64,000 nucleotides of DNA from a bacterium (GTDB lineage: Bacteria > Patescibacteriota > Saccharimonadia > Saccharimonadales > Saccharimonadaceae), in contig JAUMUF010000001.1 of NCBI GenBank assembly GCA_030530825.1, positions 1 to 64,000 of the forward strand, written 5' to 3'. Below are positions 1 to 6,556 of the stretch, piece by piece. Each line of letters begins with the position of its first letter. Position 1 is the stretch's first letter. Made by a program: the position numbers and the translations under genes. A model generated the notes under the pieces. That model searched no databases, had not been told where the DNA came from, and saw nothing but the letters and a program-made list of their open reading frames with translations.

Positions 1-8
1 GCCTCGAC

Positions 9-845
9 ATGGTAGAAGCAGTTGAAGAACAAGGCTTTTCAGCCTATATTCAAGCTGTTGAAGCTGACCTTCGAAGCTTGAACTTCAGAAACAGCCACTT
101 CAACTGCCTAAAATTACTTGACGCCACCCACCAGCTCCTCAAAGAATCCAGAAATCTCAATCAAGTGATTTACGCAGGGCTTCTTCAATCTTATACCAAA
201 CACTACACCGCCAGACCCTACCTCTTTTTGGCGGAGTGCTTTTACTATGCATTGGAATCTTGGCATAATAAAAAAGCCGACTATGTCAGCTTTGAGGTCA
301 ATTTTGAACAATCCCAACTGGTGGGTTTGGAGGCTTGGGGTGGTCTGCTTGATGAGGCTATGCTTGAAGAAGCCCTCTCTCCGCAATTTTTGGTAACCGT
401 TCAAAAGATGAGCAAGAAAGAAGTGGGTATCTTCAAACGCTTGGCAGAGCTGGTCATTTACGATGAAGATGAGGAGTATTACCTTTACGCCCCCGTTTCT
501 GACGCCGAAATCCAGCTCTACAAAGATTTTGGGATTGGCAACGCCGAGTTTTTACTTATGGAAGAATTTGGGCTAATCAATATGGGGTCACGAATTTTGA
601 ACTTGGTGGAGGTCAATAGCGAGCCAGCAGGCTTTCAAAACGACAACTTAGTCTTTTATTTCACTACCGACCAAGAGCCTTTTGATATTCAGTATCGAAG
701 TTATAGCTTTACGAGCGTTGGGCTGAAGCTCTTGGATATTCTGGCGATTGAGACCAGTGACCAGTTTTTCTTGGAGTTGACGGAAATCTTCCAGCAACAG
801 CATGAGAGGTTGGGGATTGCGTTTGGGGTGGAGGGAATTAAATAA
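9..845 (+). CDS. DUF2806-like protein, possibly 5' truncated
   Basis: The frame is open to the window edge, so ATG 9 may be internal and the gene may begin outside. Visible residues about 105-200 resemble the DUF2806 pattern: a W-x-x-L-L segment, then a conserved stretch around SKKEVGIFKRLAELV, then a helix ending LLMEEFGLINMGS. The C-terminal 80 residues look like a beta-rich domain. There is no signal peptide or membrane segment. The family has no established biochemical role but is often seen in accessory or defence-rich regions, which fits the neighbours here. The family call is from pattern memory only. Confidence 0.55.
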   Translation: MVEAVEEQGFSAYIQAVEADLRSLNFRNSHFNCLKLLDATHQLLKESRNLNQVIYAGLLQSYTKHYTARPYLFLAECFYYALESWHNKKADYVSFEVNFEQSQLVGLEAWGGLLDEAMLEEALSPQFLVTVQKMSKKEVGIFKRLAELVIYDEDEEYYLYAPVSDAEIQLYKDFGIGNAEFLLMEEFGLINMGSRILNLVEVNSEPAGFQNDNLVFYFTTDQEPFDIQYRSYSFTSVGLKLLDILAIETSDQFFLELTEIFQQQHERLGIAFGVEGIK

Positions 846-878
846 TCTCAGTTTATTTTTGTTCTTTACTCTTTTGTA

Positions 879-907
879 TTGACAAACGCTTTCATTCGTG
901 GTATTAT
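879..907 (+). promoter_or_regulatory. Sigma70 promoter for the 1261 gene leader
   Basis: TTGACA at 879-884, a 17-nt spacer and TATTAT at 902-907 make a near-consensus housekeeping promoter. Predicted start is near 914, leaving a leader of about 345 nt before the ATG at 1261. Confidence 0.8.
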
Positions 908-913
908 TTAATT

Positions 914-1260
914 AAAAGTAGTGGGTTGCGCTGCCTTACCACAACAACTCCACTTTATATCTTGTAGTTATAACCGCTACACAACTAACATTCATCAAAT
1001 CCAAGTGGATTGGGCGTATTATCCATATACGCAAAAGACATCTGAATCTTGACTGAACGCTAGTTCGTGTAGTGGTTATTTAGGTCTTGTAGGGAGGAGG
1101 TAAAGAGACCTGTCGTCATATTGAGTGTTAAGCATTCAATCACACATTAAAGATTAACTTACAAATTTAGAAGGGATGTGCATTTTGTTGGCTCTATCAA
1201 CTGCATCAACTTTAACTCGGAGGCTTAGACCTCCCTCGAATATTCATGGAGGAATAAATC
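914..1260 (+). promoter_or_regulatory. Long structured 5' leader, candidate cis-regulatory RNA
   Basis: This 347-nt stretch has no gene but many helices. AACCGCTACAC (972-982) can pair with GTGTAGTGGTT (1067-1077), enclosing a perfect 6-bp hairpin at 1014-1032. Further helices are 1082-1087 with 1106-1111, and 1120-1127 with 1133-1140. CCTCC at 1230-1234 can pair with GGAGG at 1219-1223 or with the Shine-Dalgarno GGAGG at 1248-1252, so the two pairings exclude each other. GGGAGGAGG at 1092-1100 is a further possible partner. No known riboswitch class is recognised. Confidence 0.55.
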
Positions 1261-1638
1261 ATGAAAAAAACTATTTTGGAGCAAATTGCTGAATTTTTTA
1301 GCAAAAAATCTGATTATTCACATTTAACCCCACCAATAATAGTAAACTTACTTGCATTGGTGAACAATAGCTTTCGTTGGCGATTCGTTAGCAAAAGTAA
1401 AAAAGATAATAAAAACGAACAAATGTCAGACGGCGAAGAGTTTAGGCTCTCTTTGGATACAGATACAGTAAGAACATCCGTTGAGGTCAAAGGAGAAAAG
1501 ATGTTGAAGTCTGTGAAGCCGTTTCTATCTGAGTTAACTAAGGTGTTGCCAGATATGGTAAGACCAAGAAAGGAAAAAAGTGAAGGTAAAGAAGAAGCTC
1601 CTCCAGAAAAGGAAGAGCAAGATAACCTTGATATATAA
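1261..1638 (+). CDS. Hypothetical charged protein (125 aa)
   Basis: No family is recognised. The N-terminal half has amphipathic helical segments (residues 3-16 and 24-36). The last 25 residues are a Lys/Glu/Pro-rich tail. It has no Cys, signal peptide or membrane helix. The start is fixed by a strong GGAGGA site at 1248-1253, 7 nt before ATG. It stands alone between its own promoter and terminator, so the long leader is probably its regulator. Confidence 0.6.
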   Translation: MKKTILEQIAEFFSKKSDYSHLTPPIIVNLLALVNNSFRWRFVSKSKKDNKNEQMSDGEEFRLSLDTDTVRTSVEVKGEKMLKSVKPFLSELTKVLPDMVRPRKEKSEGKEEAPPEKEEQDNLDI

Positions 1639-1657
1639 GGTTATAACCAAAATATAG

Positions 1658-1700
1658 AAACAGTTCCTGAACCTGAGAAATTTAGTGAACTGTTTTTATT
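1658..1700 (+). terminator. Rho-independent terminator of the 1261 gene
   Basis: A 9-bp stem (AAACAGTTC 1658-1666 with GAACTGTTT 1687-1695) is followed by a T-rich tail. Confidence 0.7.
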
Positions 1701-1773
1701 TTGCGGTCACATCAGGAGTTTTTTCATCTGTAACCGTCTTCATTGTATCACTATCTGAATATTCTGTCAAGAG

Positions 1774-1802
1774 ATATAAAAAATCCCACGGACTTCGTGG
1801 GA
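1774..1802 (-). terminator. Rho-independent terminator of the Rpn gene
   Basis: On the minus strand TCCCACG pairs with CGTGGGA around a 5-nt loop (1784-1802), followed by a T6 run. Confidence 0.75.
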
Positions 1803-1863
1803 CTTCAAGGTGCTTTGAGTGTTAGGGTGGATGGATTTAGACCCTAAATGTCAACAATTTTGG

Positions 1864-2754
1864 CTATACGCCAGAAGAGGTGAGAGATTCCTCAATTTCA
1901 AGAGCTTCTTCCAAAGTTATGCCAGTATTTTCTGCAACAACTTCTGGAGCAAGCCCAAGGTTTTTGATAAGGTTTCGAGCAGTTTCAAGAGCCTGTTTCT
2001 TTGCCCCTTGTCTTTCGGCTGTCTTCAACTCTCCAAAATGAGCAGAGACCTGTCTTTGCCAGTTTTCAAACATTTCTTTTTCCTCCTCAGACCATTTTTC
2101 CCTATCCAGTAAATCCTCGGCCTTTTTGATAACATCTGGAAGGTCAGAGCTAAACTCCTCATTCGCAAAAAATTCAAACCAAAAACGTTGTTTTGAAGTT
2201 AATTTTTCACTTTGGAATTTTTTTAGCTCCAAAATTGTCATTCGAAACGGTTCCCTCAGTAACTCTTCTTCGCCAAATGGTAAAATTAAAGTATCTTTGG
2301 TTTCCTCATCAGAAATGACAAACGAATGAATTGGGCGACTATCCACAAAATATTGGCTTTCGACCAGAGCGATGCTATAAATCGGTCGAATCTTGTCATA
2401 CATATCGTGGGTTCGCTCAACTTTTTCTCTAACATTCGGCAAATCTTTGACCAAATGTTGGCAAGAATACGTCCAAAGTCGCTTAATGAAGCCGTCTTGC
2501 TGGGCAACTTGAATCTCAATAATAACTTGCGTGTTGTCATCAAGTTCAGCCAAAACATCAACCATAGTGCTAAAATGCTTACCTCGTTCAGCTCGCTCCT
2601 TGCGGAGGTCGCTCAAGGTGCCGTTAAGTATTTTAACAACTTTAGGTTTTAATCCTAAAAATGCCTCGATAAAATCTTTTGTGATTTCTGAGTCGTTAAA
2701 TAGCTTTTTGGCGACGACATCAGCTGTTGGACTGGTTTGGTTTCTTTGACTCAT
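1864..2754 (-). CDS. Rpn-family PD-(D/E)XK nuclease / putative transposase
   Basis: This 296-aa protein matches the Rpn (recombination-promoting nuclease, PDDEXK_2) family, which was long annotated as putative transposase. Seen: an N-terminal TSPTADVVAKKLF motif, the nuclease core with MVDVLAELDD near residue 65 followed by VIIEIQV (E-x-Q) near residue 78, and a C-terminal tail with a short helix-turn-helix-like stretch (GLAPEVVAENTGITLEEAL). Known members promote RecA-independent recombination and DNA cleavage. Length is normal and the frame is intact. ATG 2754 has GGAG just upstream. It has its own promoter and a 135-nt leader. No flanking inverted repeats were seen. Confidence 0.85.
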   Translation of the reverse strand: MSQRNQTSPTADVVAKKLFNDSEITKDFIEAFLGLKPKVVKILNGTLSDLRKERAERGKHFSTMVDVLAELDDNTQVIIEIQVAQQDGFIKRLWTYSCQHLVKDLPNVREKVERTHDMYDKIRPIYSIALVESQYFVDSRPIHSFVISDEETKDTLILPFGEEELLREPFRMTILELKKFQSEKLTSKQRFWFEFFANEEFSSDLPDVIKKAEDLLDREKWSEEEKEMFENWQRQVSAHFGELKTAERQGAKKQALETARNLIKNLGLAPEVVAENTGITLEEALEIEESLTSSGV

Positions 2755-2890
2755 TGAGGTGAGTTCTCCATTTCTAATTATAAATATAGAAAATTCACCT
2801 TGACCCTAACCAGCCAAGGTGATAAGCACCTTTTAAGCTGGTTAGAGCCTTTTATCTGAGTATTGTTAATCTACTCGGAATAATCCATCT
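2755..2890 (-). promoter_or_regulatory. Structured leader of the Rpn gene
   Basis: The minus-strand leader contains a nested hairpin at 2806-2845: outer arms CTAACCAGC/GCTGGTTAG, inner arms AAGGTG/CACCTT. A second AAGGTG at 2797-2802 (minus) could compete for the same CACCTT nearer the start codon. This permits two alternative folds. Function is inferred only. Confidence 0.45.
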
Positions 2891-2896
2891 GGCTAT

Positions 2897-2925
2897 ATTA
2901 TAGCATAAAGTAAGCGTTTTTTCAA
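2897..2925 (-). promoter_or_regulatory. Sigma70 promoter of the Rpn gene
   Basis: On the minus strand TTGAAA (2925-2920), a 17-nt spacer and a perfect TATAAT (2902-2897). Confidence 0.8.
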
Positions 2926-2949
2926 GAGTAGCGAGTTTTTCGAGACTCA

Positions 2950-2975
2950 AAAAGCCCTATTTCAAGGGCTTTTGG
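2950..2975. terminator. Terminator-like hairpin between divergent units
   Basis: AAAAGCCCT (2950-2958) pairs with AGGGCTTTT (2965-2973). It is symmetrical, with T runs on both strands. It lies between divergently read genes and probably insulates them. Confidence 0.5.
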
Positions 2976-3019
2976 TGGGTTATGTTGGTTTAGTTTATGG
3001 TTGATTGTTATTGGTTTTC

Positions 3020-3048
3020 TGGACTGCTGGAGTGGGGGTATGTTATTG
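3020..3048 (+). promoter_or_regulatory. Possible weak promoter with TGGACTGCTGG
   Basis: TGGACT (3020-3025) lies 17 nt before a poor -10 (TTATTG, 3043-3048). The TGGACTGCTGG string recurs exactly at the promoter before the HIT gene (8925-8935), where it overlaps a good -35. Confidence 0.35.
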
Positions 3049-3061
3049 GATAGTCTAATGA

Positions 3062-3113
3062 CTAACCCGCTACTGGGGAGGTACTTTAACCTATCTAGTA
3101 GCAGATGGGTTAG
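3062..3113 (+). promoter_or_regulatory. Leader stem-loop before the 3136 gene
   Basis: CTAACCC (3062-3068) pairs with GGGTTAG (3107-3113), and GCTACT (3069-3074) with AGTAGC (3097-3102), with a 4-nt bulge on one side. The loop contains GGGGAGGT. The hairpin ends 23 nt before the start codon. Confidence 0.5.
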
Positions 3114-3135
3114 TTTATTGAAGAGAGGGAAACCT

Positions 3136-3453
3136 ATGACTATTCCAATATCAACATACAGGAAGTTGGTAGATTTTATATCTCGCGACCATTTTGATAA
3201 AAAAATGCTTGCTATGAGAATGATAGCCTACTCATATCCTGATTCTGTTATTATAGAATATCTTGGTTCTGAAACGATATATAACACCATTTATATCGAG
3301 CATGAAAAAAAGATAGCCAATCTTACAGAGGAAATTCGGAAACAACTGAGAGATTCAAGAATGTTTACAGAAGAGTACTTTGATGGATATGAAGCTATAG
3401 CACAAGTATACGGTCTCTCTAGAGAGGATATAATTAATCTGGCAGAGGCATAG
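3136..3453 (+). CDS. Hypothetical protein (105 aa)
   Basis: No family is recognised. The frame is open further upstream, but that part overlaps the probable promoter and leader hairpin. ATG 3136 has a GAGAGGGA site 7-10 nt upstream and is preferred. The protein is mixed alpha/beta; its C-terminal half (LTEEIRKQLRD ... YGLSREDIINLAEA) looks helical, with a possible helix-turn-helix at the end. It is a single-gene unit ended by strong terminators. Confidence 0.55.
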   Translation: MTIPISTYRKLVDFISRDHFDKKMLAMRMIAYSYPDSVIIEYLGSETIYNTIYIEHEKKIANLTEEIRKQLRDSRMFTEEYFDGYEAIAQVYGLSREDIINLAEA

Positions 3454-3460
3454 AAGAATT

Positions 3461-3494
3461 ACACTCCTTTAAATATTAAGGGGTGTTTTATTTT
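3461..3494 (+). terminator. Rho-independent terminator
   Basis: ACACTCCTT pairs with AAGGGGTGT (one G-U pair) and is followed by TTTTATTTT. Confidence 0.75.
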
Positions 3495-3513
3495 GGTGTT
3501 ATAAATTAAATAC

Positions 3514-3546
3514 AAAAACCCACCTTGGAAGTAAGGTGGGTTTTTG
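3514..3546 (+). terminator. Second strong hairpin terminator
   Basis: ACCCACCTT (3518-3526) pairs with AAGGTGGGT, followed by T5. It also faces the end of the minus-strand zinc-ribbon operon and may serve both directions. Confidence 0.7.
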
Positions 3547-3559
3547 CATAGAGGGGACT

Positions 3560-3697
3560 TTATCTTTCACTAAAAGAAATAGAATAACCTTTCATTGAAC
3601 AATTAGGATTATTGCAAGCTTTAATAACCTTTCCTCTGGCTTCGTCATATTGCTGAACCATCAGCCAATCACCACATTTTGTACATCTTTCTGCCAT
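3560..3697 (-). CDS. 45-aa zinc-ribbon protein
   Basis: This short gene encodes 45 residues beginning MAERCTKCGDWL. C5-x2-C8 and C28-x4-C33 form a likely zinc-binding pair of knuckles. GAAAGG lies just upstream of the ATG, which is 19 nt after the stop of the CFI-box gene, so it is the last gene of that operon. The spacer (ACATAGAAAGG) resembles the spacer between two other mini-genes in the same operon (ACATAGAGAAAGGG near 5750-5765), which suggests the units spread by local duplication. Function is unknown; the family is general zinc ribbon. Confidence 0.65.
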   Translation of the reverse strand: MAERCTKCGDWLMVQQYDEARGKVIKACNNPNCSMKGYSISFSER

Positions 3698-3716
3698 TTT
3701 TGTAACCTTTCTATGT

Positions 3717-5417
3717 TTATTTTGTATAAGGACTATCTGAATAGCCTTGTTTTTTGAGTAGACCGATAAAAAAATCCAAAATTATTTTTGTAATTTTTTT
3801 AAATATTTTATTTTCTCCAAAACGAGCAACCATTTTAGGACTTATTTTGTAGTAAAGCCCAATAAATAATCTGCCTATAACACTTTTACGCAAGTAATAA
3901 TCCCTAAACCTTCGTAAAGTCCATACAGATGGACAATCATATGAACCATATACAGACGTTGCGATATAACAACCATCTTTATTTTGGGTAGGCTCTATTT
4001 TGGTAGTGTTTATATTTTTGCTAGTGTTGTCAATTGCTACATCGTAGTAATCGAACAAATCTTTATGATAGGTGAATTTAAAGTATAGTTCAAAATTACT
4101 ATATATAGCCAAGAGAGACCAGATGGAAACGATTAGGTCAAATTCTTCTGAGCTATAATCATTTTTCCAGAACGAATCTCCTAGCTCTAGTATTTTTAAC
4201 AACTCTATGTTTAATTTCTCTGTTTTATCCCAATTATCTGAGGATAACTTAGCGTCCCAGAATAATGCTATCAACTGAAAAGTAAGCCCCACTTTCGAGA
4301 TTGAATTATCTATATGGATTTTTTCGCCAAAGAAGAGTATCAAATCACCAAAGAATACCTCTCTTTGTGAACTTTCGCTACCGTATGAAGACACTATTTG
4401 AATAACTTGAGATTCATTAGAAGCTTTAACTATATCTTCGAAAATTTTTAGTTTAATCAGCATATCATTGCTAATTTCTGAAGAATAATAATGAAGATAA
4501 GATGAATATGGTTGCGAATAGTCCGGGAAAACTTCTTGTATTAAAAAACGATAATAATATTCATTAAAATAGTCTAAGTCTAGGCTTCCATAGTGCTCAA
4601 ATACTAAATGAAGAACTGCATCATATTCATTGCGATAATCTTTTAGAAACTCTTTTGCTGCTAAGCCATTTGATGAGGGATTTAAATCTATTCTTTCTTT
4701 TCTGGTTTTTATCCAGGCATCATAAATAGCATCTATTTCCTCATCTGTTTTTTCTATTAATTCTATTGGCTTACCTTCTTTGTATAGTTCTAAGTCCCTA
4801 CTTTCTAGCACTCTATCTCTGTCCGCTTCTCTAAGCGAATCAAACAAAGAACGATTTGTTTTTTTGGAATAATTTTCTTCAAAATCAGAATATACCGCCA
4901 ATGCAGCCCAAATGCTAGGTATGACGTCGTAGTATGCTATTGAACCAACATCATCCGCCCAGTCAAACAACATTGAATATAAAGTTTTGAAATATTTTTC
5001 AGAAGTATTATTATCATGCTTAGGCGATAATACATCATTAATAAAACAGCAATATATTCTTAATGTTTCTGAGTATAGTTTAGGGGTATTATGTTCTTCG
5101 AAAATATGCTGAAGTTCTTCGAAAAATTTTTTTGATGTTGAGCTATCGTTGAGTTCTTTAAACTTGTACGATTTTTGCTCTGAATCTAATTCAATAAACT
5201 GAATCAATTCTTGTAATTTTTTAGTTAGGTCTTTCGAATTATTGAGTTGCTCAAAATGCACTTTATTGGCTCTCAAATATTCTTTGGCAAAAAAGCGAAT
5301 TGATTGATAGGAGAGTAAGAAATTGATAGCCTCTGTCTTATTGCTGCTTATTCCGCCAGGATTCGAAAAACCTATATAATCCGATAAACAATTGACGCCA
5401 TGAGTAACTAAAATCAT
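3717..5417 (-). CDS. Large protein with C-terminal CFI-box domain (566 aa)
   Basis: The C-terminal 65-70 residues match the CFI-box C-terminal domain: CYIATSVYGS, then VWTLRRFRDYYL, then a segment around GRLFIGLYYKISPKMV and a final hydrophobic stretch (about residues 478-550). That domain is found at the end of many otherwise unrelated bacterial proteins and its role is not settled. The first 470 residues are acidic, helical, rich in Asp/Glu/Tyr/Ser, and match nothing I recognise; they contain two loosely similar halves (SIWAALAVYSDFEENY near 170 and SIWSLLAIYSNFELYF near 430), which suggests an internal duplication. The gene lies between mini zinc-ribbon genes in one operon. Confidence 0.7.
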   Translation of the reverse strand: MILVTHGVNCLSDYIGFSNPGGISSNKTEAINFLLSYQSIRFFAKEYLRANKVHFEQLNNSKDLTKKLQELIQFIELDSEQKSYKFKELNDSSTSKKFFEELQHIFEEHNTPKLYSETLRIYCCFINDVLSPKHDNNTSEKYFKTLYSMLFDWADDVGSIAYYDVIPSIWAALAVYSDFEENYSKKTNRSLFDSLREADRDRVLESRDLELYKEGKPIELIEKTDEEIDAIYDAWIKTRKERIDLNPSSNGLAAKEFLKDYRNEYDAVLHLVFEHYGSLDLDYFNEYYYRFLIQEVFPDYSQPYSSYLHYYSSEISNDMLIKLKIFEDIVKASNESQVIQIVSSYGSESSQREVFFGDLILFFGEKIHIDNSISKVGLTFQLIALFWDAKLSSDNWDKTEKLNIELLKILELGDSFWKNDYSSEEFDLIVSIWSLLAIYSNFELYFKFTYHKDLFDYYDVAIDNTSKNINTTKIEPTQNKDGCYIATSVYGSYDCPSVWTLRRFRDYYLRKSVIGRLFIGLYYKISPKMVARFGENKIFKKITKIILDFFIGLLKKQGYSDSPYTK

Positions 5418-5470
5418 TTTTTTGTCCTCGGTATTCTTTATATCGACTTAATAATACTTTAGATTATTAA

Positions 5471-5569
5471 TTAAATCCTATTATGGCAGTTGCAACACTC
5501 TGAAGAACGATCGCTAGTTGGCTGACCGCAAATAGGGCACTCGATAGTTGCTGTAATAATAATTTTCAT
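5471..5569 (-). CDS. 32-aa zinc-ribbon peptide
   Basis: ATG 5569 starts one base after the TAA of the preceding mini-gene (TAA-A-ATG), so translation is probably coupled. The peptide has a CPICG knuckle followed by C-C-x-C-H near the end (C12, C15, C25, C26, C28), typical of a minimal zinc ribbon. The frame is open upstream as far as 5707, but there it overlaps the neighbouring cysteine-rich gene in another frame, so the short form is preferred. Confidence 0.55.
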   Translation of the reverse strand: MKIIITATIECPICGQPTSDRSSECCNCHNRI

Positions 5570-5570
5570 T

Positions 5571-5720
5571 TTACCACCATCCGGATTTCTTTTCACATCT
5601 ACCAAAGGAAGTGCATCCGTGACTAGATAGATTGTAATAAATCGCTTCTTTACATGAATCGCATTTATTGCCACGTAAATCTTTTTCGCAAGCACAAGCC
5701 CATTCATTAAGATTTCCCAT
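5571..5720 (-). CDS. 49-aa six-cysteine mini-protein, paralogue B
   Basis: It begins MGNLNEWACACEKD and ends GRCEKKSGWW. The six cysteines (C9, C11, C20, C23, C36, C42) align with those of the 51-aa gene just upstream, and both share the MG-x-LNEW-x-CACEKD start and the C-x-KKSGW end. The C-x-C and C-x2-C spacing suggests metal binding. GAAGG lies 8 nt before ATG. The 71-nt gap to the upstream copy holds a hairpin (GTTCACT/AGTGAAC). No known family is recognised. Confidence 0.6.
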   Translation of the reverse strand: MGNLNEWACACEKDLRGNKCDSCKEAIYYNLSSHGCTSFGRCEKKSGWW

Positions 5721-5791
5721 AATCAAAACCTTCGTTCACTTGATGTAGTGAACCCTTTCTCTATGTTTGTATTTTTATTTTAGTTGGATTT

Positions 5792-5947
5792 TCACCAACC
5801 ACTTTTCTTTTGACAATCGCCCCAAGAAGTAGGGCACATATGAAACGAAAAATCATTTAAGATACTCGAACGACAGCTCTCGCATTTTTGCCCGTTTCGA
5901 GAACTATCTTTTTCGCAGGCACAAATCCACTCATTAAGGCTTCCCAT
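5792..5947 (-). CDS. 51-aa six-cysteine mini-protein, paralogue A
   Basis: It begins MGSLNEWICACEKD and ends GDCQKKSGW. Conserved cysteines are C9, C11, C22, C25, C38 and C45. A strong AAGGAG site (5956-5951) lies within the 13-nt gap after the upstream gene's TAG at 5961, so it is in the same operon. About half of its residues match paralogue B, so the pair looks like an old tandem duplication under selection. Function is unknown; a small zinc-binding or redox protein is the most that can be inferred. Confidence 0.6.
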   Translation of the reverse strand: MGSLNEWICACEKDSSRNGQKCESCRSSILNDFSFHMCPTSWGDCQKKSGW

Positions 5948-5960
5948 ATTAAACTCCTTC

Positions 5961-6347
5961 CTAGCTTTGAAGCATTTCTATGAGCTGTACTTCTTTATCT
6001 TTGCTTGCTCTTGGATTAGCTAAGCCGTCAACAGGCCAGAAAGATTTATGCCCCATAGTGATAATTAAGATACGGCAAAAATTCCCCATATCTTTTACGT
6101 AAACTTGCAAAGCCCAAACGTCATGTAGGGAATTATGTCTAAAATACCTTAGTCCGCCAAGAATACCTAGCTGACCTTCAATCAGAACCTCAATATCGGC
6201 TCTATCATCAAAAGCGCTCAAAACATCACCTTGAAGATTTTGTATGCTACCCTTATAAGTACTAGCAAACGCCCGTAAAATATCAGTAACTTGCTTTATA
6301 GGCTTAGCTACTTCAATTGAAACTTCTGTATGGACCTCTTTAACCAT
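5961..6347 (-). CDS. Hypothetical protein, first gene of the Cys-rich operon (128 aa)
   Basis: No family is recognised. The sequence predicts alternating beta strands and one N-terminal helix (KQVTDILRAFASTYKG), with a single Cys, no signal peptide and no membrane segment. A strong TAGGAGG site precedes ATG 6347. Five small or large genes follow in the same direction with gaps of 1 to about 70 nt, so it leads the operon. It sits between those genes and the recombinase dyads at 6398-6532. Confidence 0.6.
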   Translation of the reverse strand: MVKEVHTEVSIEVAKPIKQVTDILRAFASTYKGSIQNLQGDVLSAFDDRADIEVLIEGQLGILGGLRYFRHNSLHDVWALQVYVKDMGNFCRILIITMGHKSFWPVDGLANPRASKDKEVQLIEMLQS

Positions 6348-6397
6348 GCAGACCTCCTAATAATATTTTCTCTCAATCCCTGCTACAGGATTAGTGA

Positions 6398-6425
6398 TAT
6401 TCTATCTAACGAACGTTTTTTAGAA
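6398..6425. repeat. 28-bp dyad A, AA centre
   Basis: ATTCTA-N4-ACG-AA-CGT-N4-TAGAA is an imperfect dyad with a two-base centre, the geometry of a serine-recombinase crossover or binding site. It matches dyad B (6505-6532) at 22 of 28 positions in direct alignment, but the centres agree (AA) only when B is inverted. Confidence 0.55.
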
Positions 6426-6426
6426 G

Positions 6427-6500
6427 TCTCAAGATAATATTTTTAGAAGCACTATATCAGTTGATTTTATTCAATTCGATTAGGTGCTTCTTTTTATTTT
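6427..6500 (+). other. Segment between dyads with hairpin and T-rich tail
   Basis: AGAAGCAC (6445-6452) pairs with GTGCTTCT (6484-6491), followed by a T-rich run on the plus strand, which is a terminator shape pointing away from the Cys-rich operon. On the minus strand, TTGAGA (6432-6427) is 17 nt from TTAGAT (6409-6404), a plausible operon promoter whose -10 lies inside dyad A. Confidence 0.4.
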
Positions 6501-6504
6501 TAAG

Positions 6505-6532
6505 TATTCTATTTGACGTTCGTTTCTTAGAA
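6505..6532. repeat. 28-bp dyad B, TT centre
   Basis: ATTCTA-N4-ACG-TT-CGT-N4-TAGAAT is a clean dyad 25 bp downstream of the recombinase stop. It pairs with dyad A at 6398-6425; their centres are 107 bp apart. Confidence 0.55.
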
Positions 6533-6556
6533 TATTTACACTTACATTTTACTCTT

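Noticed and set aside
1864-2754. Complete insertion sequence around the Rpn gene
   Set aside because: No flanking terminal inverted repeats or target duplications were found.
3001-3135. N-terminal extension of the 3136 gene
   Set aside because: It starts with TTG, covers a promoter-like block and a strong stem-loop, and has no ribosome site.
5471-5707. 78-codon frame as one gene
   Set aside because: Its first 46 codons overlap the 49-aa six-Cys gene, whose Cys pattern is conserved in a paralogue. Only the last 32 codons are kept as a gene.
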